DNA of 64,000 nt from Dysgonomonas gadei ATCC BAA-286. Its GTDB lineage: Bacteria; Bacteroidota; Bacteroidia; Bacteroidales; Dysgonomonadaceae. Each line of letters opens with the position of its first letter. Within the stretch, counting starts at the first letter, position 1. Below, piece by piece: positions 44,902 through 53,203 of this stretch. A program made the translations under genes and the position numbers. The notes beneath the pieces were generated by a model. That model had not been told where the DNA came from. It searched no databases and was given only the letters and a program-made list of their open reading frames with translations. The stretch is from NCBI RefSeq assembly GCF_000213555.1, contig NZ_GL891983.1, forward strand, positions 291,698 to 355,697, given 5' to 3'.

Positions 44902-45075
44902 TTTTTTTAGCTGTCACATTTTTTTGTATAAAAAGTAACAAAAGTAACACTCTTTGCATACTTTCTTTTTTGTCACTGTTTCAGTAAACACCGGGGTTAC
45001 CGAACATTGTATCAAAGAACTATAAACCGGCTATTACAAACCGGTAACTTCATCATATAGATAAAGTTTTCAGAT
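44902..45075. repeat. Spacer with an inverted copy of the GTTAC module
   Basis: The 174-base gap between uxaA and the HIT gene holds one minus-strand copy of the GTTACTTTTGTTAC module (44930-44950), about 90 bases before the uxaA start. A CCGGTTTAT/ACCGG-type imperfect repeat lies near 45027-45045. Nothing else is recognised. Confidence 0.6.
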
Positions 45076-45495
45076 TTACATCAACCTGCTCCTGATAGAT
45101 GCCAGTACGTCCATATACTCTTCATCGGATAAATAAACCTTCTGCGGATTCATCGTAAAAGTAGAACCAAAATCCGGGCCATCCGTATATTTAGGGACTA
45201 AGTGCATATGCAGGTGCGGCAATTTGTCAGAGTAAGCACCGTAATTAATTTTAGGGGCGGCGAATATATCTTTCAATGCCTTAGCTACCTTATTTACGTC
45301 CTGCATATATGATAAAAGTGTATTATTGTCCAATTCGTATAGCTCTTTTGCATGACCTTCGTAAGCAACAATACACCGTCCCAGATAGGTTTGCTCCCTG
45401 AAAAGATATACAGTAGACACATTCAGTTTGCAAATTTCAATCATCAGATCGTGCTGTGTCTGATTTTTATTGCAATATAAACAATCGTTATTCAT
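45076..45495 (-). CDS. HIT family hydrolase/nucleotide-binding protein
   Basis: 139 aa, the normal single-domain HIT size. The catalytic triad motif is HLHMHLVPKY (His-x-His-x-His) at about residues 94-103. An N-terminal CLYCNKNQTQHDLMIEI contains a CxxC-like pair that may bind zinc. HIT proteins hydrolyse nucleotide phosphoramidates or dinucleoside polyphosphates such as Ap4A. It lies between uxaB and uxaA on the same strand. Its role in uronate metabolism is not evident, and it may be a passenger. Confidence 0.9.
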   Translation of the reverse strand: MNNDCLYCNKNQTQHDLMIEICKLNVSTVYLFREQTYLGRCIVAYEGHAKELYELDNNTLLSYMQDVNKVAKALKDIFAAPKINYGAYSDKLPHLHMHLVPKYTDGPDFGSTFTMNPQKVYLSDEEYMDVLASIRSRLM

Positions 45496-45519
45496 AATCG
45501 TTCATGTGTATATTGACAG

Positions 45520-45546
45520 TGGACAATGTTTCAGTTCCATTGTCCA
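45520..45546. other. Stem-loop between uxaB and the HIT gene
   Basis: TGGACAATG and CATTGTCCA form a perfect 9-bp stem around a 9-base loop. It lacks a T-run and resembles the TTGACAATGGACAG-type spacer sequence at about 245-270. Confidence 0.5.
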
Positions 45547-45557
45547 TCATCAATTAA

Positions 45558-47000
45558 TTAATTTATTAAAGATTGCAATGCGCTCTGCATTCCATGGTTC
45601 AATATCAACTCTACATCCTTAGATACTTCATCGATAAACTGAGGTACCGCAGAGAAATTTTCTTTCCACATCTCCTTATTGTTAACAATACCTGCTACCC
45701 ATCCTTTGATATTGTTTTTATCGTATGTTTTTTGAATAAACTCGATAAATTCAGGGGTATCATTCGGTGTGAAATTCTTCGCAGCCGACTGACCTGTATA
45801 AAGCACCAGTAGTGCAGCAAAAGAAAATGTGGTCAGTTTTGCATTCTTATCCAGCTTCTTACTGCAGTCATATACCGTAGGATAATCCCGTGTCTCCCAT
45901 TTAGAGATGGAATTTAAAGAAATATCTTTCAGATAATGTTTCAGATACGGGTTGTAGAAACGTTCTAGTATTTTAGCAGCAAAGGCGTTCAGGTCTTCCG
46001 GATCTTCGTCAATACACGGTAATACTTCTTCGGCTACCATCTTATTGATATACTTTTCTACTTCGGGTGTATTGAAAGCATCCATCACCGTTTCGCAACC
46101 AAGCTGGAGAGCCACAGGCACCATAGCTGTATGCGAGCCGTTAAGGATACGTACTTTCTTGGCGCGGAAAGCTTTGATATCGTCCATAAACAAAACATTC
46201 AATCCGGCTTTATCCAATGGGAATTTTTCTTTGATGATACTGTCGCCGCCGATAGCCCATACATGGAAATATTCACCTTTGACTACGAGATTATCATCAA
46301 ACCCAATCTCAGTTTTAATTTCATCGATATTCTCGCGTGGAAAGCCCGGCACAATACGGTCTACCAAAGTATCATAGAAATGACAAGATGTATTTACCCA
46401 GTCAATAAAGCCTTCTCCCAAATTGTTATGTCTGGCATGTTTTAGTACATAATTGTGAAGTGTGGAGCCATTATCTTCAATAAGTTCACAGCAGATAATA
46501 AGCAATCCTTTATCTTTAGCTCCATTGAATTTCTGATAGCGCTTGTGTAATAATGCTGTCATCTTTGCAGGGAACGATTTTGGTGGCTGGGCATTCAGGT
46601 CGTCACCTTCTTCGTAGCGGATACCGGCTTCTGTGGTATTGGAAATTATCATCTCAAGCCCTTCGCTCAGAAATAGTTTTTCGTATTCCGCATACTGACT
46701 GTAAGGATTCATGATATCCATGATACTTTTTACCAAAGCGACTTCTTTCACAGGTTTCTTGTCCTTTATACCTTCGAGGTAAACATGGTACATACTGTCC
46801 TGATCCTTGAACATCTTTACCATATTCTCACCACCGCCTATCGGCTGTACAGCAATGATGCCGTGGTTCATTACACCTGCATTATTCGCTTTATCTATCA
46901 TCCAGTCTACAAAAGCGCGAAGAAAATTTCCTTCGCCGAATTGAAGTATTTTTACTGGTAAATCTTTTTTCTCTACTGTTGTTTTATTAAGTGGCTTCAT
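45558..47000 (-). CDS. uxaB: Tagaturonate reductase (altronate oxidoreductase)
   Basis: 480 aa, polyol-specific long-chain dehydrogenase family. It reduces tagaturonate to altronate with NADH. The N-terminal Rossmann segment ILQFGEGNFLRAFVDWMIDKANN is followed by ISNTTEAGIRY, then the C-terminal catalytic domain with FRAKKVRILNGSHTAMVPVALQLG (the conserved Lys-Val-Arg-x-Leu-Asn-Gly-x-His region) and FAAKILERFYNPYLKHYLKDIS. It supplies the UxaA substrate. UxaC, which makes tagaturonate from galacturonate, is not in this window. It lies 26 bases after the DUF4861 gene, probably in one operon. Confidence 0.94.
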   Translation of the reverse strand: MKPLNKTTVEKKDLPVKILQFGEGNFLRAFVDWMIDKANNAGVMNHGIIAVQPIGGGENMVKMFKDQDSMYHVYLEGIKDKKPVKEVALVKSIMDIMNPYSQYAEYEKLFLSEGLEMIISNTTEAGIRYEEGDDLNAQPPKSFPAKMTALLHKRYQKFNGAKDKGLLIICCELIEDNGSTLHNYVLKHARHNNLGEGFIDWVNTSCHFYDTLVDRIVPGFPRENIDEIKTEIGFDDNLVVKGEYFHVWAIGGDSIIKEKFPLDKAGLNVLFMDDIKAFRAKKVRILNGSHTAMVPVALQLGCETVMDAFNTPEVEKYINKMVAEEVLPCIDEDPEDLNAFAAKILERFYNPYLKHYLKDISLNSISKWETRDYPTVYDCSKKLDKNAKLTTFSFAALLVLYTGQSAAKNFTPNDTPEFIEFIQKTYDKNNIKGWVAGIVNNKEMWKENFSAVPQFIDEVSKDVELILNHGMQSALQSLIN

Positions 47001-47026
47001 GATATAAGTTTTTATTATAGTTGACT

Positions 47027-48250
47027 TTAATTCTTAATAGTATATGTTATCGGATTATTCAAGCGGGCCAGTACTTCATCTATACATTTCATAAAATCGT
47101 CTTTGGTCACAACCGGTTCTTTATCCAGTTCCCATGTAGGCATAAAATAATATTCGACATAACCATTCTCAGGTTCAAGCACCAATATATGATTCAGATC
47201 ATCGCTTGTTATCTCTTTAACCTGCCGTGTGTGCGCAAACACAACAAGACCCTGCATATCGTTATTCAGGCTTTGCTTACCAAAAGTAGCTATGTAAGAC
47301 CATTTACTGTCCTTACTATTGCTAACGATAAGTTCCGCTTCTTTCATTGTTATAATCCCTGTAGCAATATTAATCTTTTTATCCACAAGCAACTCCATAC
47401 GTGAAGCACGGCTACCTGCATCAATGGATATCAGCGAAGTAAGATCGCATTTTACACCATTCGCATCCCATCCGTAATAAATTGTTTTCACCTGCGACCG
47501 TATTTTACCATCGGCAGGAATATAGCAAGTCATACTGTCTTTCTTTTCCACTCGGACAGCTTTTTGTCCGTTCCATACAGCGATAGTCCCGATTCCCAAA
47601 GCAGTTCCGACTTTCATATTATCCATTCCCCAGTCTGCCATATTATGATAGTTATCAAAACCATCAACCCCTACAGCAGGAAGGACGATATCGGAAGTCT
47701 TTTTACCAAATACGTCTATTGCATTACGATTATCCAGATAGAAACGGAAAGCAACTTTATCGCTCTCCCAACCAGGACCTTCATATTTGATATAATAAGA
47801 ATGATCTCTGAATGTTCCGGGCAGACTTATATAATTGGGCTTCACCCATGAGTAACCGCCTACATATTTATGTCCTTCGAAGTCCCCGCCTATTTTGTGA
47901 GATAGTTCAGCATAGCTACGCTTGGGATAAGCATTGGCTGTACCCGGCCTTAATGAAATCAGAATTTCACTATTAGCATCTATTTTATCAACAGGCAGTA
48001 TTGCCAGTTGTCTTCCTTTTGCATCCGTAATTATTTCAACGGGAACATCTGTATTATTTATGGTCGCCAAGTAATTACCTAAAGAAAGATTCAGTTCATC
48101 AACAGGTATCTCCAAGGTATAATCAACAACTGCCTGCCCCGAATTATTCTTCACTGAGATGTTTTGCGCCGACAAGAAAACGTTTATCTGTAAAAACAAA
48201 AACAGACAAATAAAAAATAACTTTTTATACATTATAGAATAATTGTTCAT
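47027..48250 (-). CDS. DUF4861 secreted protein linked to pectin metabolism
   Basis: About 407 aa from ATG 48250. ATG 48232 would also give an intact signal peptide (MYKKLFFICLFLFLQINVFLSAQ), and the frame is open as far as 48346. The mature protein is beta-rich with the DUF4861 pattern: HKIGGDFEGHKYVGGYSWVKPN, then HSYYIKYEGPGWESDKVAFRFYLDNRNAIDVFGKK, a MADWGMDNMKVGTALGIG segment, and a C-terminal YYFMPTWELD. Family members cluster with uronate-polysaccharide genes, but no activity is firmly known to me. It heads the uxaB-HIT-uxaA run and carries its own predicted promoter. Confidence 0.85.
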   Translation of the reverse strand: MNNYSIMYKKLFFICLFLFLQINVFLSAQNISVKNNSGQAVVDYTLEIPVDELNLSLGNYLATINNTDVPVEIITDAKGRQLAILPVDKIDANSEILISLRPGTANAYPKRSYAELSHKIGGDFEGHKYVGGYSWVKPNYISLPGTFRDHSYYIKYEGPGWESDKVAFRFYLDNRNAIDVFGKKTSDIVLPAVGVDGFDNYHNMADWGMDNMKVGTALGIGTIAVWNGQKAVRVEKKDSMTCYIPADGKIRSQVKTIYYGWDANGVKCDLTSLISIDAGSRASRMELLVDKKINIATGIITMKEAELIVSNSKDSKWSYIATFGKQSLNNDMQGLVVFAHTRQVKEITSDDLNHILVLEPENGYVEYYFMPTWELDKEPVVTKDDFMKCIDEVLARLNNPITYTIKN

Positions 48251-48308
48251 TGGTCTTTTTTTAAGGTTAGAAATTCTTATAAACGGTGTAAAAGTAAACA
48301 TTATTCTG

Positions 48309-48355
48309 CTCCTATAGCAAATATAGGAGTAACGAATCAAATACAAAGGGGTGTT
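48309..48355 (-). promoter_or_regulatory. Promoter/operator region of the DUF4861-uxaB operon
   Basis: On the minus strand TTTG (48347-48344), an 18-base spacer and TATATTTG (48325-48318) form a good -33/-7 pair. Its upstream end overlaps the motif AACACCCCTTTGTA (48355-48342), which recurs upstream of the pectin susC with one mismatch. A perfect 8-bp inverted repeat (CTCCTATA 48309-48316, TATAGGAG 48322-48329) straddles the -7 box. Confidence 0.5.
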
Positions 48356-48392
48356 TTTGACTTAATTAGTTTCACCCCGTATATTTACATTA

Positions 48393-51300
48393 TTATGAAC
48401 GATTTTTCAGGTTCTTATACTCACTTGGGGTCATTCCATAAACGTTTTTGAAACATTGCGAAAAGTATTTCGTGTCTGATATGCCTATCATAAACGAAAC
48501 TTCTTTTATTGTATATTGCTGCGTTTCTATCAACTTAGCGGCATGTTTTATTTTTATATCACGGATAAACTCGATAGGAGAAAGCCCTGTAAGGCTTTTC
48601 AATTTCTTAAAGAATACCGTCCTGCTCATGGCAATGGCATTTGCAAGATCATCCACCACAAAATCACTATTATCGATATTCTCTTCCACCACCTCTTTTA
48701 TCTTCCTGATAAAAGATTCGTCGTGAGGAGTAATCTTGTGTCCGGGTTCTTCTTTTTTCTCCGGTTCGGCAACATCCAAAGGCCTGCCCGCAGAATAAAC
48801 ATCGTAAAGCCGCTTACGCTGGCGAATGATATTTTCGATTCTGGCGCGCAGATACTTCACACTGAAAGGCTTGGTTATATAATCGTCAGCACCGTAATCC
48901 AAGCTATCCAGTTTACTTTCCATATCGGTCTTTGCAGTAAGCAGGATAACAGGTATATGACTGATTTCGGTAGTAGACCGTATCTTTTGTAATAGTTCGG
49001 TACCATCCATCTCCGGCATCATAATATCACTTACTATAAAATCCGGGACATTTGCCACAGCCTTATCATAACCTTCTTTTCCATCAGCAGCATCCAATAC
49101 ATTATAATAAGGTTCCAGTATATTAACAATAAAGCGTCTCAAATCAGAATCATCTTCTACTACCAGTATAGTCTCTTTCGGATTTTCTTTTTCCATAGCT
49201 TCGTCCGGATTTTCCTGCATAGTTTCTCCTGCTACTTTTTCTTTAGCAACATCGGATTCCGTCTTTTCTGCAACGGCATCTTTTGCAACAAATGTAAAAG
49301 AAACATTTGCATCATCTTTCAGATGCTCAATCCCTGTAGGAAAGAAAACGGTAAAGACGGAGCCTTCATTTTCTTCGCTGTCTACCACTATTTTAGCATG
49401 GTGCTTGTCTGCCACTTCTTTAACGATAGACAGGCCGATACCTGTACTCGGTTTGTTCTTATCTTTATTAAATGATGCGAAACGGGTAAACAATTTATTC
49501 AGTACATCTTTAGTCATGCCACCGCCCTCATCTTTCACCTGAATGGCAACAGTGTTATCTTTTTTATTGCTAAAAACACTGACTTCTATCGTTTTATCAT
49601 CAGATGTATATTTAAAGGCATTGGATAACAGATTAAATATTAGTTTTTCTACATTATCACGGTCTATCCAGATTTTTTCATCTCCGGCCCGGTTATTAAA
49701 TTCCAGCCTTATATTCTGGTATTCGGCCGTCTTGGAGAAATTATTGCAAATATCAGACACATAATCCCCAAACTGTGTCTCCTGAATATTGAGCTTCATT
49801 TTCTGTATTTTCCTGAAATCCAATATCTGATTCACCATACGCAGCATCCTGTTGGAGTTCTTCAACACCAGTTGCAATTGTGATTTTATATCGCCCGGTG
49901 TGCCTTCATTCTCTATTATATTCTCCACAGGTGAAACAATCATAGTCAGCGGAGTGCGTATCTCATGTGAAATATCCGTAAAGAAGCGGGTTTTCATCTC
50001 GGTTTCTTCGTGCTCCAGCTTCACTTTATCCCGCAAACGGTAAAATACAAACAGAGTACGCAATATAGTGTACAGAACAGCAATAATGAGAATAACATAC
50101 AGGAGATACGCCCAGCCTGTCTGCCAGAAAGACGGCGTTATTTCTATATTTAATATATGCTCGTTGTCCATCCATATACCGTCGCTATTTGTAGATCTCA
50201 CCCGGAAAGTGTAATTTCCCGGCGATAAATTCGTATAATTGGCAATTCGTTGTTTGGAAGTAATGATCCAATCCTGATCAAAGCCTTCCAGTTTGTAAGC
50301 ATAATTAATTCTTCTGGGTTCTATATAGTCGAGGGCGACAAACTCAATATTGATAAAATTTTGTTTGTGGTTGAGTTTTATATAATCCAGATCATCGATA
50401 TTCGCTTTCAGTGGAGAATCTTCTCCGATAGGAACATCTTTATTGGCAATCTGGAATTTAGTTAACGCAACATACGGCGTAAATGTACTCTTATTAATAT
50501 TCTCCGGATCGACAGATAATACCCCCTTCGAATAGCCGACATATACGATTCCCGACTGAGCTGTATACCTGGCTCCTTCCGAAAAGTTCTGACCTTCTAT
50601 CTGCCTGTTTATCTCACTATAGGTCTCGAATGATTTTCTTACAGGATCGAACTTGGTGAGATTACCTTCCGATGTTACCCACAGATTCCCTTTCTTATCT
50701 TCAGTAAGAGTCAATACGACATCTGAGGGAAGCCCGTCTTTGGTCGTATATGATAAAAACTCGGAAGGAAAGCCTTTTTCATCTACAGCTTTAATCTCAT
50801 TTACCCCGCCACCGAAAGTTGCAATATAAGTTTCCCCTCTCCGTGTTGTATAAATATCGTAGACGTCGTTTTCGCTAATGCTTTCATTATCCTCCGGTAT
50901 CCGTGTATAGAACTTATAATCGATAGTATTTACCGATCCGAAATCAGATGAAAACATGATAAGGCCCAATGTTGTGCCCACACATATATTACCGTATTTA
51001 TCGGCACTCATTGCCCTGACCTGTGAACCATACTGAAACGGATAATCCTTAAGGTCGTTCCTATGATTCAGGAAGTGATTTTTTCCTTCATCCAATAAGT
51101 TAAGTCCGCCACCGTACGTTCCAACCCAGATTCGCATCTTATTATCCTGAAATATAGCATATACACTGTTGTTGCTCAGGCTGTATATATTATCATCGGA
51201 ATGTTTGTATTGCGTTATTTTGTATGTATTATTTACCGGGGTAAGTTTGTATATTCCTTCGCCCTTTGTTCCTATCCAGATATTTTTAGCAGCATCTTCC

Positions 51301-52814
51301 ATCATACAATATGCGACACCTTCTAAGGGCTTACCATATTCTATCTTTCCGTTGCTGCATATATATCCCTGCTGTGTTAATGACTGGTCGTAGACAAATA
51401 TTTTCCCTCCTTTTGTAGATACCCACAAATTTCGTTTACTATCCTCAAAAATACTGCGAATGTCATTATTTATCATGGAATGAATATTCGGATCAACTAC
51501 AATTGTCTTAAATACTTCATCATTAAATATTACTTTATCCAACCCATGAGAACGCGTACTCAGCCAAAGGTTTCCCTGCTTGTCGGAGAAAGCCGTATGC
51601 ATCATATTCGAAAATCTCCAGGTTGGCGAATATGGTTCGTTAAAAAACGGGATCAGGCTATCTTTTTGAGGATCATAGCTAGAAAAGCCTCCTCCCCGTG
51701 GATGTACCCATAAGCGGTTTTCTATATCCTCGAAAATAAAAAAATTAGACGGAAATACATTCGACACAACGCTTTCTATTTTCATACGAAAGTGCTTCAT
51801 AATCCCCGTTTCCGGGTTAAATTTAGAAACCCCCGCCTGGTCTGATTCAAACCATATATTCTTCGATCTGTCAACGTAGCAGGATATAATGTGATTGGTA
51901 GACATCCCGGATAAAGTTGATACATCATATTTCTTCAAGTTCTTAGAATTACGGTTATAAATAAAGAAACCATCACTTCTGGTAGCAATCAGTATCTGAT
52001 TATTATCTATATTCCGGATATAGCTAATATATGAATCGGTGCCGGTCTGCAATAAATCGGATTGCCCATTTCCTTTATTGTAAATCCATATTTTCCCGTT
52101 ATCAGAGCCGAACCATATTCTGCCCTCCTGTTCCATCACAGAATAAAAACTCTGAGCGGATTTGGATTCTATATAGGCCTTATCCGAGAAAAAACTGGTT
52201 ATCTTATTATTTTTAGACAAGAGATAGAGCCCATTATCGGTAAGTATCCAGCTATTCAGGTCTTTATCTTCATATACTTCATATATTTTATTGCTGTTCA
52301 ATTTACCATTTTCCTTATTAAAAGTCTCTATAGCAAATGTTGAATCGGTAACACAAACACAGCCCATATTATCAGACGACAGCCATACCTTACCCGATTG
52401 CATTGTCTCTATCCTGGTAGCGATAAAAGTAAGATTTTCATATCCTTTGACCGACCTTATTCCCATAAAAGTTTCGGTATGGGGGTCAAATCGGTGAGGT
52501 TCCCGGTCGTAAGGGAGGGTCCATATATACCCGTATTTGTCTTCGTATATATTATCTATACGATTACTGCGCATATGATATTTATCCCCCTGTTGAATCC
52601 TGTATGTATAGAAATTGTACCCATCAAAACGGCAAAGCCCGTTCCATGTAGAAAACCACATAAAACCTTTTTTATCCTGCACAATACTCATTATGGTATG
52701 CTGTGGCAATCCATCTTCAGGCCCGTAATGTTCAAAAAAACATTTTTGCTGCCCGGAAACAGATATACAAACAACGAGAATAAACAAAAAACAATAGAAA
52801 CGATTAAAAATCAT
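48393..52814 (-). CDS. Hybrid two-component system regulator (HTCS)
   Basis: 1473 aa, complete. A signal peptide precedes a periplasmic sensor made of two-component propeller repeats (about 25-780, e.g. DKKGFMWFSTWNGLCRFDG) and a Y_Y_Y domain (about 790-860). One membrane span (WAYLLYVILIIAVLYTIL) follows. His950 in FTDISHEIRTPL is the phosphorylation site, and the ATPase has NLLSNAFKYT, DEGGGM and GIGLSIVKEV. After an acidic linker of about 50 residues comes a receiver (about 1214-1330, Asp1263) and a C-terminal AraC HTH domain (about 1370-1470). It senses a pectin oligomer and activates the flanking genes (inferred from position). Confidence 0.95.
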   Translation of the reverse strand: MIFNRFYCFLFILVVCISVSGQQKCFFEHYGPEDGLPQHTIMSIVQDKKGFMWFSTWNGLCRFDGYNFYTYRIQQGDKYHMRSNRIDNIYEDKYGYIWTLPYDREPHRFDPHTETFMGIRSVKGYENLTFIATRIETMQSGKVWLSSDNMGCVCVTDSTFAIETFNKENGKLNSNKIYEVYEDKDLNSWILTDNGLYLLSKNNKITSFFSDKAYIESKSAQSFYSVMEQEGRIWFGSDNGKIWIYNKGNGQSDLLQTGTDSYISYIRNIDNNQILIATRSDGFFIYNRNSKNLKKYDVSTLSGMSTNHIISCYVDRSKNIWFESDQAGVSKFNPETGIMKHFRMKIESVVSNVFPSNFFIFEDIENRLWVHPRGGGFSSYDPQKDSLIPFFNEPYSPTWRFSNMMHTAFSDKQGNLWLSTRSHGLDKVIFNDEVFKTIVVDPNIHSMINNDIRSIFEDSKRNLWVSTKGGKIFVYDQSLTQQGYICSNGKIEYGKPLEGVAYCMMEDAAKNIWIGTKGEGIYKLTPVNNTYKITQYKHSDDNIYSLSNNSVYAIFQDNKMRIWVGTYGGGLNLLDEGKNHFLNHRNDLKDYPFQYGSQVRAMSADKYGNICVGTTLGLIMFSSDFGSVNTIDYKFYTRIPEDNESISENDVYDIYTTRRGETYIATFGGGVNEIKAVDEKGFPSEFLSYTTKDGLPSDVVLTLTEDKKGNLWVTSEGNLTKFDPVRKSFETYSEINRQIEGQNFSEGARYTAQSGIVYVGYSKGVLSVDPENINKSTFTPYVALTKFQIANKDVPIGEDSPLKANIDDLDYIKLNHKQNFINIEFVALDYIEPRRINYAYKLEGFDQDWIITSKQRIANYTNLSPGNYTFRVRSTNSDGIWMDNEHILNIEITPSFWQTGWAYLLYVILIIAVLYTILRTLFVFYRLRDKVKLEHEETEMKTRFFTDISHEIRTPLTMIVSPVENIIENEGTPGDIKSQLQLVLKNSNRMLRMVNQILDFRKIQKMKLNIQETQFGDYVSDICNNFSKTAEYQNIRLEFNNRAGDEKIWIDRDNVEKLIFNLLSNAFKYTSDDKTIEVSVFSNKKDNTVAIQVKDEGGGMTKDVLNKLFTRFASFNKDKNKPSTGIGLSIVKEVADKHHAKIVVDSEENEGSVFTVFFPTGIEHLKDDANVSFTFVAKDAVAEKTESDVAKEKVAGETMQENPDEAMEKENPKETILVVEDDSDLRRFIVNILEPYYNVLDAADGKEGYDKAVANVPDFIVSDIMMPEMDGTELLQKIRSTTEISHIPVILLTAKTDMESKLDSLDYGADDYITKPFSVKYLRARIENIIRQRKRLYDVYSAGRPLDVAEPEKKEEPGHKITPHDESFIRKIKEVVEENIDNSDFVVDDLANAIAMSRTVFFKKLKSLTGLSPIEFIRDIKIKHAAKLIETQQYTIKEVSFMIGISDTKYFSQCFKNVYGMTPSEYKNLKNRS

Positions 52815-53203
52815 GGTACCAAAAGGTTTTGTACAAATATAGTAAAAACTGAGGAGGGATTCGAATAAATTCGAATCTACCCGAGATATATCCTGTATTG
52901 TGTATATATAATCAGGCTTAAATAAAATGCTGTATGATACGGGGTCTAGTCAATTCATCCCCCTTAAAAAAATATTTTAACACCCCTCTGTACCAAAAAT
53001 GATACATACATTGCATTCGAAATCTAATAACATTTTTTAAACAAAATCCAAAACATTTATTAATGGCTAAAAACATATAAACTATCTATTACCATAAGAA
53101 AAGTATAACTAAATTTAAAAAGAAAAGTCTAAACTGGCAAAACGAACCTCGTCCTTTAGGATAAATTTATTAAAAGAAATACAAATCATAAATCTAAACA
53201 ACC
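52815..53203. promoter_or_regulatory. HTCS-susC divergent intergenic region
   Basis: 389 bases without a gene. For HTCS, TATATTTG on the minus strand (52841-52834) gives a very short leader. For susC, TACATTGC (53007-53014) is a near match to the -7 box. AACACCCCTCTGTA (52979-52992) lies 14 bases before it, matching the motif at the DUF4861 promoter, where the gap is 16. No -33 TTTG is present on the susC side, as expected for an activated promoter. The leader would be about 180 nt. Confidence 0.5.

Noticed and set aside
3970..45030. Recurrent TTCTTTGAT/TTCTTTGAC stretches (e.g. near 3982, 35594, 37842 and inverted near 45015)
   Set aside because: They are short AT-rich matches without constant distance to genes or a paired -7 box. 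I could not separate them from chance.
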